From NCBI RefSeq assembly GCF_017254865.1, contig NZ_JAFKCV010000006.1, forward strand, positions 174,111-238,110: DNA of 64,000 bases. The letters run 5' to 3'. Numbering within the stretch: the first letter of the stretch is position 1; the number at the start of each line of letters is the position of its first letter. The position numbers and the translations under genes are program-made. Below the pieces are notes generated by a model, which did no database searches, was not told the DNA's origin, and worked only from the letters and a program-made list of their open reading frames with translations. Positions 55,555-64,000 of the stretch are shown here, in pieces. The stretch comes from Bowmanella dokdonensis (GTDB taxonomy: Bacteria > Pseudomonadota > Gammaproteobacteria > Enterobacterales > Alteromonadaceae).

Positions 55555-57204
55555 ATGTTAAGACTCACCAGTTGTATCCTCATCCTTCTGTTCAGCCTGC
55601 CCCTCAATGCGGCGCAACAGGCCGCCGTAGCCATGCCGGACAGTTACAGCGCCGAGGCCGCCGCCAAAGTGCTTAAAGACGGCGGCAATGCGGTGGATGC
55701 GGCCGTCACCGCCGGTTTCGTACTGGCAGTGACCCTGCCTGAAGCCGGTAATATAGGCGGCGGCGGCTTTATGCTGGTGTACAAGGACGGTAAGGCGGAT
55801 TTTCTCGACTACCGGGAAAAAGCGCCCCTTAAGGCTCATCGCGACATGTATCTGGATAAACAGGGCAAGGTGATGACCGAAAAGCCCCTGTACGGCATTC
55901 TCGCCTCAGGCGTGCCCGGTTCGGTGATGGGCATGTGGCAGGCCCATCAGAAGTACGGAAGCAGGCCCTGGAAAGCGTTGCTGGCTCCCGCCATCCAACT
56001 GGCCGAAGAGGGCTTTGTCCCCCATGAAAAGCTGGTGCGCTATGTGGAACGCTATATCGAACGGGTCAAACAGGACAGGCACGGGCGTAATTTTGACCAG
56101 TACTTTTCCGGCATGGTAACAGACCAGCCGTTTAAGCAGCCGGAGCTGGCAGCCACGCTCAAACGCATCGCCGAAACCGGTCCCGACGATTTCTATAAGG
56201 GCGAGACGGCCAGGCTGCTGGCCGGGTTTATGCAGAAACACGGCGGCCTGATCAGCCTGCAGGATTTGGCTCAGTATACGGCGGAGTGGCGCCAGCCCCT
56301 CAGCGAGGGCTGGCAGGGCTATCAGGTATTGTCGGCGCCCCCGCCCAGTTCCGGCGGCCTGGTGTTGCTGCAAATGCTGAAGATGCAGTCGGTGCTGCAG
56401 GATCACTTCGCCGGCCTGGAGCATAACTCCGCCCGGTATGTGCATCTGCTGGCCGAGCTGGCCAAACGCGGCTTCGCCGATCGGGCCGAGTATATGGGCG
56501 ATCCGGACTTCTATCAGGTGCCCACCGACAAACTGCTGGCCGATGACTATATTGGTCGCCGGGCAATGGAAGTCAACGTTGAGCAGATTTCCGAAACAGC
56601 GAAGATCCAACCCGGTCTGAAGGAAAGCGAGGACACCACCCACTATTCCATCATCGATAAATGGGGCAATGCGGTTTCCACCACCACCACCATTAACCTA
56701 AGCTTTGGCAGCGGCGTGGTAGTAGAAGGGGCCGGATTCTTACTCAACGATGAGATGGACGATTTCAGCGCCAAGGCAGGGGTGCCGAATTATTTTGGCG
56801 CGGTGGGCAGCGAAGCCAACGAGATCGTGCCGCAAAAGCGCATGCTCTCATCCATGACCCCCACCATTTTACTGAAAAACGGCATTGTAACCATGGTCAC
56901 GGGTTCACCGGGCGGCACCACCATTATCAATTCGGTGTTCCAGTCCATCCTCAACCGCCACCTGTACCAGATGACTGCACAGCAGACAGTCGATGCACCC
57001 AGGGTCCATCACCAGTTGTTGCCCAAAGATACCCTACGTCACCACCCTGATTTGAATGAGCAGACCCGCAAGGCGCTGGAAAAGATGGGCTACACCCTGG
57101 ATGGCAGGCGCTTCGGCGATCTACAGGTTATCAGCCGTGACGAGCACGGCCAGTTACAGGCGGCCAGCGAATCCAGCGGTCGCGGCAGGTCGCTGGTGTT
57201 CTGA
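55555..57204 (+). CDS. ggt: Gamma-glutamyltransferase
   Basis: A 549-residue periplasmic Ntn hydrolase that cleaves glutathione and related gamma-glutamyl compounds. The signal peptide ends LNAA near 20. LPEAGNIGGGGFMLVY is the conserved large-subunit motif. Self-cleavage should occur before the first Thr of TTHYSIIDKWGNAVSTTTT near residue 360, and GSPGGTTIINSVFQ follows in the small subunit. Confidence 0.95.
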   Translation: MLRLTSCILILLFSLPLNAAQQAAVAMPDSYSAEAAAKVLKDGGNAVDAAVTAGFVLAVTLPEAGNIGGGGFMLVYKDGKADFLDYREKAPLKAHRDMYLDKQGKVMTEKPLYGILASGVPGSVMGMWQAHQKYGSRPWKALLAPAIQLAEEGFVPHEKLVRYVERYIERVKQDRHGRNFDQYFSGMVTDQPFKQPELAATLKRIAETGPDDFYKGETARLLAGFMQKHGGLISLQDLAQYTAEWRQPLSEGWQGYQVLSAPPPSSGGLVLLQMLKMQSVLQDHFAGLEHNSARYVHLLAELAKRGFADRAEYMGDPDFYQVPTDKLLADDYIGRRAMEVNVEQISETAKIQPGLKESEDTTHYSIIDKWGNAVSTTTTINLSFGSGVVVEGAGFLLNDEMDDFSAKAGVPNYFGAVGSEANEIVPQKRMLSSMTPTILLKNGIVTMVTGSPGGTTIINSVFQSILNRHLYQMTAQQTVDAPRVHHQLLPKDTLRHHPDLNEQTRKALEKMGYTLDGRRFGDLQVISRDEHGQLQAASESSGRGRSLVF

Positions 57205-57235
57205 GCCGGCTGCCTGACACTGAATTGGGTAGGAG

Positions 57236-57610
57236 CTAGCCGGCGATGGACTTGAGGCGCTGCCGCACAGCCCGGCTCAGCTCTGCCAATACGGCCTCCA
57301 GGTCTGTGAGCACCTGCAGTTGATCGAAACGCAGTACCTTGATCCCCATTTCGGTCAGCCTTTGCTCCTGATCCTGCATGGTCCGATAAGCCTCTGGCTG
57401 GTGATCATCTGTCCTTTCCAGCTCCACCACCAGCCTGGCGGCCGGACAGTAAAAATCAACCGCGTGACCCAACAAGGATTTCTGATTGTAAAAGGACAGC
57501 CCCAGTATCTGTTTTCGCCGGATCCGCTGCCAAAGACTGTTGTGGGCGTCGGATAACTGACTGGGCTGGACTTTGGCGTTTTTCCTGAGCCTTCGCTGAT
57601 ATGGATGCAT
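57236..57610 (-). CDS. DUF559 endonuclease-like protein
   Basis: A 124-residue DUF559 protein with a Vsr/restriction-endonuclease-like core. The family pattern LWQRIRRKQILGLSFYNQKS, then VDFYCPAARLVVELE and VLRF, is present. The Asp in VDFYCP and the Glu in VVELE would be the metal ligands. Biological role is unknown. It sits in reverse orientation between ggt and the groESL promoter. Confidence 0.85.
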   Translation of the reverse strand: MHPYQRRLRKNAKVQPSQLSDAHNSLWQRIRRKQILGLSFYNQKSLLGHAVDFYCPAARLVVELERTDDHQPEAYRTMQDQEQRLTEMGIKVLRFDQLQVLTDLEAVLAELSRAVRQRLKSIAG

Positions 57611-57766
57611 TTGCTTCTCCCTGGCATGGACCTCATTAAACAGTTTAGTCCAGATACGCTCCCCTCATGGTCAAGGCAGGGTATTGCACTAACCGTTATA
57701 TAAGACAACGTCCTGTCGTTCCGGGCACATCGGCAGAAAAATTTTTTAAATTTTTTTCTTTGCAGG

Positions 57767-57795
57767 CTTGAGATCCTATTCCACAACCCCATCTA
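57767..57795 (+). promoter_or_regulatory. Heat-shock (sigma-32) promoter of groES-groEL
   Basis: CTTGAG at 57767-57772 and CCCCATCTA at 57787-57795 are 14 bases apart, which matches the sigma-32 consensus (CTTGAA and CCCCATNTA) closely. An A/T-rich tract lies just upstream. The element is about 100 bases before the groES start. Confidence 0.88.
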
Positions 57796-57898
57796 GGCTG
57801 GCAGACAGTTTCTGATGGGACGGTTTTCCGGCCCGTCAATCTTTACCCGAGACATCGGGACCTAACATCCCAGTAATGGAAATTTCAGGAGATTTAGC

Positions 57899-58192
57899 AT
57901 GAAAATCCGTCCTTTACACGACCGCGTGATCATCAAGCGCCAAGAGCAGGAGAGCAAATCTGCTGGTGGTATCGTTCTGACCGGTTCAGCGGCCGAAAAA
58001 TCGACCCGTGGTGAAGTCATTGCCGTGGGCAATGGTCGCATCCTGGATAACGGCGATGTGAAAGCGCTGGACGTAAAAGTAGGTGACATCGTGATTTTCA
58101 ACGATGGCTACGGCGTTAAGACCCAGAAAGTGGATGGCGAAGAAGTGCTCATCATGAGCGAAAGCGACATTCTGGCTGTGGTTGAAGCCTGA
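57899..58192 (+). CDS. groES: Co-chaperonin GroES
   Basis: A 97-residue co-chaperonin that caps the GroEL chamber. It starts [19 protein letters not shown] and carries the mobile loop [19 protein letters not shown]. It is the first gene of groES-groEL under the sigma-32 promoter. Confidence 0.98.
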   Translation: MKIRPLHDRVIIKRQEQESKSAGGIVLTGSAAEKSTRGEVIAVGNGRILDNGDVKALDVKVGDIVIFNDGYGVKTQKVDGEEVLIMSESDILAVVEA

Positions 58193-58217
58193 TATCCATT
58201 CGATTAACTGAATTTAG

Positions 58218-59867
<1,650 letters not shown>

Positions 59868-59896
59868 TATGCCTGCCTGAAGCTTCTCAAGCTTTA

Positions 59897-59937
59897 GCCA
59901 ATAAAAAACCCGGCCTGGTGCCGGGTTTTTTATTGGC
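59897..59937 (+). terminator. Terminator of groESL
   Basis: A perfect 18-bp stem (GCCAATAAAAAACCCGGC and its complement) with loop CTGGT; the right arm holds a six-T run. Confidence 0.92.
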
Positions 59938-60027
59938 CGTATCAGTGGTAGCGGTTTTCGTTGCCAAGCGAAGGCAAAGGACTAGGATAAACAAAGCTTG
60001 TACCAATCGGATTTATCCGGAGAACTT

Positions 60028-60444
60028 ATGCCTGTTGTTTCTATTAGATCCTTGCTGACCGGGTCGGTTATTTTTGGCCTTGGCACGGTGACCGGCCTGA
60101 TGGCTCAGTTGCCGTCTGACTCCGCCAACCGGGTAGAGCTGCACCGAGCCGAACTCTCTGGCGCAGAGCATATGGAAATGATTATCTCCAGTGCAGAATA
60201 TCAACCCGGTGAGCTGTTGCGTCGCCACAGCCATCATGGGCTGGAGGCAGTTTATATAGTGCAGGGGGCAGAGGTGCAGGCGCCGGATAAAGCGCCCATG
60301 ACGCTTGCCACCGGTGCCTCACTGCTGAACCTGCGTGATATCCCCCATGGCGGTTTTATCATTGCCGGCGACCAGCCACTAAAAATATTCACCGTCCATG
60401 TAGTAGATAAGTCTGCTCCCTTGTACCAGTTTACCGACAGATAG
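60028..60444 (+). CDS. Exported cupin-domain protein
   Basis: A 138-residue protein with an N-terminal hydrophobic segment (LLTGSVIFGLGTVTGLMAQL) that would export or anchor it. A single cupin domain follows, with metal-binding residues likely in GELLRRHSHHGLEAVYIVQG and the second motif in IPHGGFIIAGDQPLKIFTVH. GGAGA lies before the ATG. Substrate is unknown; it may sense or process a small molecule in the periplasm. It is monocistronic after groESL. Confidence 0.75.
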   Translation: MPVVSIRSLLTGSVIFGLGTVTGLMAQLPSDSANRVELHRAELSGAEHMEMIISSAEYQPGELLRRHSHHGLEAVYIVQGAEVQAPDKAPMTLATGASLLNLRDIPHGGFIIAGDQPLKIFTVHVVDKSAPLYQFTDR

Positions 60445-60481
60445 CCCTCAGTCGTGCTGTGTCACCGTCGCATCGCCGTCA

Positions 60482-60493
60482 ATTGTCGACAAT
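60482..60493. promoter_or_regulatory. Candidate operator palindrome upstream of prpE
   Basis: ATTGTCGACAAT is a perfect 12-base palindrome about 125 bases before the prpE start, and a half-site ATTGTCTAC follows at 60546. Such sites suit a GntR-family regulator of propionate genes. No regulator gene is in the window; this is an inference. Confidence 0.4.
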
Positions 60494-60615
60494 CGCCTGG
60501 ATACCGGCCACATTAGTCCAGAGTCTAATGCCGCATCACCAGATAATTGTCTACAGTTGAGGAAGATCTAATCAGAACGGACAAACCAGTTCGTTCTACT
60601 GAAACGGACAAGCCC

Positions 60616-62517
60616 ATGGCATATCAAGACGAATATCTGCGCTCCCTGACGCATCCAGAGGCCTTCTGGGCCGAAAAAGCCGCCGCCCTGCCGTGGTTTG
60701 TCCCCCCCAAAAACATTCTCAGCCAGGATGAGCAGGGCATTCATCGCTGGTTTGCCGACGGCCAGATGAACACCGCCTATATGGCCCTGGATCATCATGT
60801 AAACGAGGGGTGCGGCGAGCAAAAAGCGCTGATTTATGACTCACCGGTGACAGGCGCCAAGGGCTATTTCACTTATCAGCAATTGCGCGACCAGGTGGCC
60901 CTGTTTGCCGGGGTGCTTAAACAACAGGGCGTGGAAAAGGGTGACCGGGTGGTGATCTACATGCCCATGGTACCGGAAGCCGTGATTGCCATGCTGGCCT
61001 GCGCCCGCCTGGGCGCCATTCATTCGGTGGTATTCGGCGGCTTTGCCCCTCATGAGCTGGCCCTTCGCATTGACGATGCCAGGCCCAAACTTGTGATCAG
61101 TGCCTCCTGCGGTATCGAGGTGAACAAAGTCATTGAATATAAGCCGATGCTGGATGCCGCCATCGAGCGTGCCAAACATAAGCCTGAGCGCTGTATCCTG
61201 TTGCAACGACCCGAGGTACCAGCAGATCTGATGCCCGGCCGGGACCTGGACTGGCATGAGGAAATGGCTCAGGCCAGCCCGGCAGAATGCGTACCAGTGG
61301 CGGCAACAGACCCTTTGTACATCCTGTATACCTCCGGCACCACAGGTAAACCCAAGGGCGTGGTGCGGGATAACGGCGGTCATGCCGTGGCCCTGCACTA
61401 TTCCATGCAGGCAATCTATGCCATGCGCCCCGGCGAGGTGTTCTGGGCCGCCTCCGATGTGGGCTGGGTAGTGGGCCATTCCTATATCGTCTACGGGCCG
61501 CTGCTGGCCGGTTGCACCACGGTAATGTTTGAGGGCAAGCCGGTGCGCACCCCGGATGCAGGCGCCTTCTGGCGTGTAGCCCAGGAGTACGGGGTAAAAG
61601 CCCTGTTTGCTGCCCCCACGGCGTTTCGTGCGATTAAAAAAGAAGATCCCGACGGCAAACTGATTCAAAACTATGACTTAAGTCGGCTCGAAACCATTTT
61701 TATGGCCGGTGAGCGGTTGGATCCCGCCACCTTTGACTGGACAGTAACCCACACCGGCAAGCCGGTGGTGGATCACTGGTGGCAAACCGAAACCGGCTGG
61801 GCTATCTGCGCCAATATGATGGGCCTGGAGCCTAAACCCATCAAACCCGGTTCCGCCACCCTGCCGGTGCCCGGCTTCGATGTGCAGATACTGGATGCCC
61901 ATGGAAAGCCGCTAGCCGCCAATCAACAGGGCGCCATAGCCATTAAACTGCCGCTGCCGCCGGGCTGCCTGCCCACTATCTGGGGTAATCCACAACGTTT
62001 TGAGGCAGGTTATCTGCATGACTACCCCGGTTACTATTGCTCAGGAGACGGCGGCTACAAGGACGAAGAAGGCTATGTATTTGTAATGGGCCGCACCGAC
62101 GATGTGATCAATGTGGCCGGCCACCGCCTGTCCACCGGCGAGATGGAGGAAATCCTCGCCGCCCATCCGGCCGTTGCCGAATGCAGCGTTATCGGTATTC
62201 AGGATGACCTTAAAGGTCAGGTCCCTATCGGCTTGGTGCTGCTTAAAGACGGGGTTCAGGTAGACGAAAACGAACTGCAACGTGACCTTATCGCCAGGGT
62301 ACGGGGTGAAATCGGCCCCATTGCCTGCTTCCAGCAGGCCATTGTGGTTCAGCGCCTGCCCAAGACCCGCTCAGGCAAAATCCTGCGAAAGCTGCTGCGC
62401 CAAATCGCCGACGGCCAATCCTATCAGGTGCCCTCCACCATCGATGATCCCGCAAGCCTGCAGGAAGTGGAACAGATTATGGCCGACAAAGGCCTGGTCA
62501 GGCGCAGTGGCGGTTAA
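60616..62517 (+). CDS. prpE: Propionyl-CoA synthetase PrpE
   Basis: A 633-residue acyl-CoA synthetase that activates propionate for the methylcitrate cycle. The AMP-binding motif YTSGTTGKPKGVVRDNGGH is present, with DVGWVVGHSYIVYGPLL and the C-terminal KTRSGKILRK that holds the acetylation-sensitive Lys. VVRDNGGH favours PrpE over Acs. The start MAYQDEYLRS is chosen over a TTG 23 codons upstream, giving the usual length. The other prp genes are not in the window. Its 3' end overlaps the end of intI by 20 bases, tail to tail. Confidence 0.93.
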   Translation: MAYQDEYLRSLTHPEAFWAEKAAALPWFVPPKNILSQDEQGIHRWFADGQMNTAYMALDHHVNEGCGEQKALIYDSPVTGAKGYFTYQQLRDQVALFAGVLKQQGVEKGDRVVIYMPMVPEAVIAMLACARLGAIHSVVFGGFAPHELALRIDDARPKLVISASCGIEVNKVIEYKPMLDAAIERAKHKPERCILLQRPEVPADLMPGRDLDWHEEMAQASPAECVPVAATDPLYILYTSGTTGKPKGVVRDNGGHAVALHYSMQAIYAMRPGEVFWAASDVGWVVGHSYIVYGPLLAGCTTVMFEGKPVRTPDAGAFWRVAQEYGVKALFAAPTAFRAIKKEDPDGKLIQNYDLSRLETIFMAGERLDPATFDWTVTHTGKPVVDHWWQTETGWAICANMMGLEPKPIKPGSATLPVPGFDVQILDAHGKPLAANQQGAIAIKLPLPPGCLPTIWGNPQRFEAGYLHDYPGYYCSGDGGYKDEEGYVFVMGRTDDVINVAGHRLSTGEMEEILAAHPAVAECSVIGIQDDLKGQVPIGLVLLKDGVQVDENELQRDLIARVRGEIGPIACFQQAIVVQRLPKTRSGKILRKLLRQIADGQSYQVPSTIDDPASLQEVEQIMADKGLVRRSGG

Positions 62518-63544
62518 GCAGGGCCAGTTCTGAATCGCCCGAATGCTGCGGCTGATAGCCCGGAAGATCCTCGGCTATGCCAGCCGGTAAGGCATCCAGC
62601 GGACTGGTAGTACCGGCCCGGCGATTGCCCAGCACATGGGTATAGATTTCGGTAGTACGCAAATCCGTATGCCCCAGCAGCTCCTGTACCGTGCGAATGT
62701 CTGTGCCAAGCTGCAAAAGGCGGGTAGCGAAGGAGTGACGAAAGGTATGGGCGGTGACCCGCTTGGCCACCCCGGACGCTATTACCGCCTTGCGCAGTTG
62801 TTTGGTATAGGCACTGGGATGCAAATGATGCCGACAGACATAACCATCATGAGGATGGACACAGCGGGTTGTGGAAGGAAACAGATACTGCCAGGCAAAA
62901 TCCTTCAGAGTACCCTGGTATTTACGAAACAAAGACGCCGGCACCGAGGTTAAGCCATGGCCTAGGCGTAAATCTTCCTGGTGCAACTGCCGTACTTGTT
63001 CAATCTGCCACTGCAACGACGGCACCAGACTTGCCGGCAGCAAAGTATAACGATCTTTACTGCCCTTACCACGAAACACAAAGACTGAACGGCCAGACAA
63101 ATCAATATCCTTGACCCTAAGCATCAAGGCCTCCTGAATACGCAGGCCACAGCCATACAGCAGGCTGGTGATTAGACGAATCTTGCCACGCATCTGTCCG
63201 AGAATAGCCGCCACCTCATCGGCACCCAGTACTGTGGGTAGGTTCTTCGGTGTGCGAGTATAGCTGTAGTTGAGGTCGGCAATCTCCCGATTCAGCAGAT
63301 GGCGATACATAAACACAATGGCGCATAAAGCCAGATTCTGGGTCGCCGCACTCACTTGTCGCCGCACAGCCAGGTAACTTAAGAAGCGCTCAATCTCAGC
63401 ATTGCCCATCTCAGAGGGATGCCGCTTTTCATTAAAGCGGATAAAATTGCGAATCCAGAACAGATAAGTCTTCTCAGTACGAAGACTGTACTGGCGGGTG
63501 CGCAACTCGCAGCGCACCTGCTCCAAAAAAGCTGACTTGCCCAT
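62498..63544 (-). CDS. intI: Integron integrase IntI
   Basis: A 348-residue tyrosine recombinase that moves gene cassettes between attI and attC. The catalytic Arg is in LLYGCGLRIQEALMLRVKD, and HTFRHSFATRLL, LLGHTDLRTTEIYTH hold the His-x-x-Arg, His and Tyr residues. The insert HPHDGYVCRHHLHPSAY before the second catalytic block is the IntI-specific region that separates it from XerC/D. After SPLDAL it has about 30 extra residues that read antisense through the prpE end. GGGGA precedes the ATG. It is divergent from the expected cassette array. Confidence 0.92.
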   Translation of the reverse strand: MGKSAFLEQVRCELRTRQYSLRTEKTYLFWIRNFIRFNEKRHPSEMGNAEIERFLSYLAVRRQVSAATQNLALCAIVFMYRHLLNREIADLNYSYTRTPKNLPTVLGADEVAAILGQMRGKIRLITSLLYGCGLRIQEALMLRVKDIDLSGRSVFVFRGKGSKDRYTLLPASLVPSLQWQIEQVRQLHQEDLRLGHGLTSVPASLFRKYQGTLKDFAWQYLFPSTTRCVHPHDGYVCRHHLHPSAYTKQLRKAVIASGVAKRVTAHTFRHSFATRLLQLGTDIRTVQELLGHTDLRTTEIYTHVLGNRRAGTTSPLDALPAGIAEDLPGYQPQHSGDSELALLNRHCA

Positions 63545-63560
63545 GGCGATCCCCAATTAA

Positions 63561-63576
63561 CTGTATGGATATACAG
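63561..63576. promoter_or_regulatory. LexA box controlling intI
   Basis: CTGTATGGATATACAG fits the CTGT-N8-ACAG consensus exactly. It lies just downstream of the intI -10 element, 16 bases before the ATG, so LexA would block transcription until the SOS response. SOS control of integron integrases is established knowledge. Confidence 0.88.
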
Positions 63577-63603
63577 TTATAATGCAGATCCCAAAAATTT
63601 CAA
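63576..63603 (-). promoter_or_regulatory. Promoter of intI
   Basis: On the minus strand TTGAAA (63603-63598) and TATAAC (63581-63576) are 16 bases apart. The -10 abuts the LexA box. Confidence 0.65.
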
Positions 63604-63609
63604 CAAAAT

Positions 63610-63650
63610 GGCAATATAAATACAGAAATCGCCATATTGTTTATATTGCC
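63610..63650. repeat. 11-bp inverted repeat upstream of the intI promoter
   Basis: GGCAATATAAA and TTTATATTGCC are perfect inverted copies separated by 19 bases. It could be a regulator site or part of an extended attI. Confidence 0.6.
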
Positions 63651-63873
63651 AACCACATGGCTAACCTACTGATTTATTTGATTTATTGAGGTCTGACCTG
63701 AGTGCTTATATAGGTCCCTATAAACACAATGGCTCACTTTCCACAGCAAGAACTATGGTTCTGCTGCCTAGATGCAAAGATAAGTGCTTGTCTGCCTGCG
63801 AGAAATCCGGGTACAGTGACACTATGTAAGAACAGGCGGTTTCGGAGTTATACGGAATTCCGTCTAATACACT

Positions 63874-63932
63874 GTTGAACCCGCCGAGGCAGGCCTCGGA
63901 GAAGCCTGAAATAAAGAAATTGCTGGTTGAAT
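63874..63932 (+). other. Candidate attI core sites
   Basis: GTTGAAC (63874-63880) and GTTGAAT (63926-63932) both match the integron core GTTRRRY and are in the orientation expected for attI relative to intI. The first is followed by a 7-bp inverted repeat CCGAGGC-AG-GCCTCGG. Which one is used cannot be decided from sequence. Confidence 0.4.
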
Positions 63933-64000
63933 ATACAGTGGTTTGATTCTATACCTAGATCCATGAAATGGACACTGCAAACTCTTTTCCAGCACCACTT

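Larger units (their letters stand above)
63545..64000. other. intI upstream region and presumed attI, open at the window edge
   Basis: About 456 bases without a complete gene. It holds the intI promoter and LexA box, an 11-bp inverted repeat, two candidate attI core sites and the possible start of the first cassette. The frame from the ATG at 63963 (MKWTLQTLFQ) stays open to the last base, but it is too short to judge. Confidence 0.5.

Noticed and set aside
60841..61668. 275-residue frame antisense to prpE
   Set aside because: A codon-bias shadow of prpE with no recognisable family.
63963..64000. Start of a first cassette gene or an IS91-type transposase
   Set aside because: Only 12 codons are visible, without a ribosome site; this is too little to name or annotate as a gene.

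Overview
The window is a chromosomal stretch of a marine-type gammaproteobacterium, most likely Alteromonadaceae. The reasons are the strong similarity of ArcA, Fis, GroEL, EF-P and DusB to gammaproteobacterial forms, the DUF3016, DUF3019 and MipA/OmpV families, two large GGDEF/EAL proteins, a TonB receptor with an N-terminal DELLEM segment, and a chromosomal-type integron integrase. Most genes are core housekeeping genes, densely packed, and many overlap by 1-7 bases.

Layout. 0.1-9 kb: TonB receptor, Ig-like lipoprotein, darP, pmbA, arcA, and a coupled YfiR-like/histidine kinase pair. 9-17 kb: glgC-glgA with a small exported protein, rsmC, trmB, a hydrolase, mutY and yggX. 17.3-21.1 kb: tRNA-Phe followed by an accessory zone, bounded on the far side by tRNA-Arg(CCG). 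21.3-30 kb: cytochrome c5, a GAF-GAF-GGDEF-EAL protein, rep, and the complete EF-P modification set (epmA, efp, epmB). 30-35 kb: DUF3016, then a mipA-DUF3019-response regulator-kinase operon. 34.6-43.7 kb: purD/purH, fis/dusB, prmA, a methyltransferase, accC/accB, aroQ. 44-50 kb: a 1515-residue sensor diguanylate cyclase/phosphodiesterase and an exported zinc peptidase. 50-57.6 kb: dsbD/cutA, a double-thioredoxin protein, a MocR regulator, fxsA, ggt and a DUF559 protein. 57.8-62.5 kb: groES-groEL with a heat-shock promoter, a cupin and prpE. 62.5-64 kb: integron integrase (intI) with a LexA box and a candidate attI. The cassette array, if present, lies beyond the window.

The most unusual region is 17.3-20.75 kb. 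The 3' end of tRNA-Phe is echoed several times downstream. Two small gene modules lie there, each opened by the same 18-bp leader sequence and each closed by a similar 3' cap that ends in a tRNA-Phe-like att sequence. One module carries a HigBA-type toxin-antitoxin pair whose toxin gene is frameshifted. The other carries a 60-residue protein and a membrane protein of unknown function. No integrase is present, so these look like small modules that would depend on an enzyme supplied elsewhere. Just before them are two structured repeats whose central hairpins have unrelated stems but the same loop.

Other points of interest are a 165-bp imperfect palindrome directly upstream of mipA, an inverted partial copy of the rsmC start, and the SOS-controlled integron integrase.
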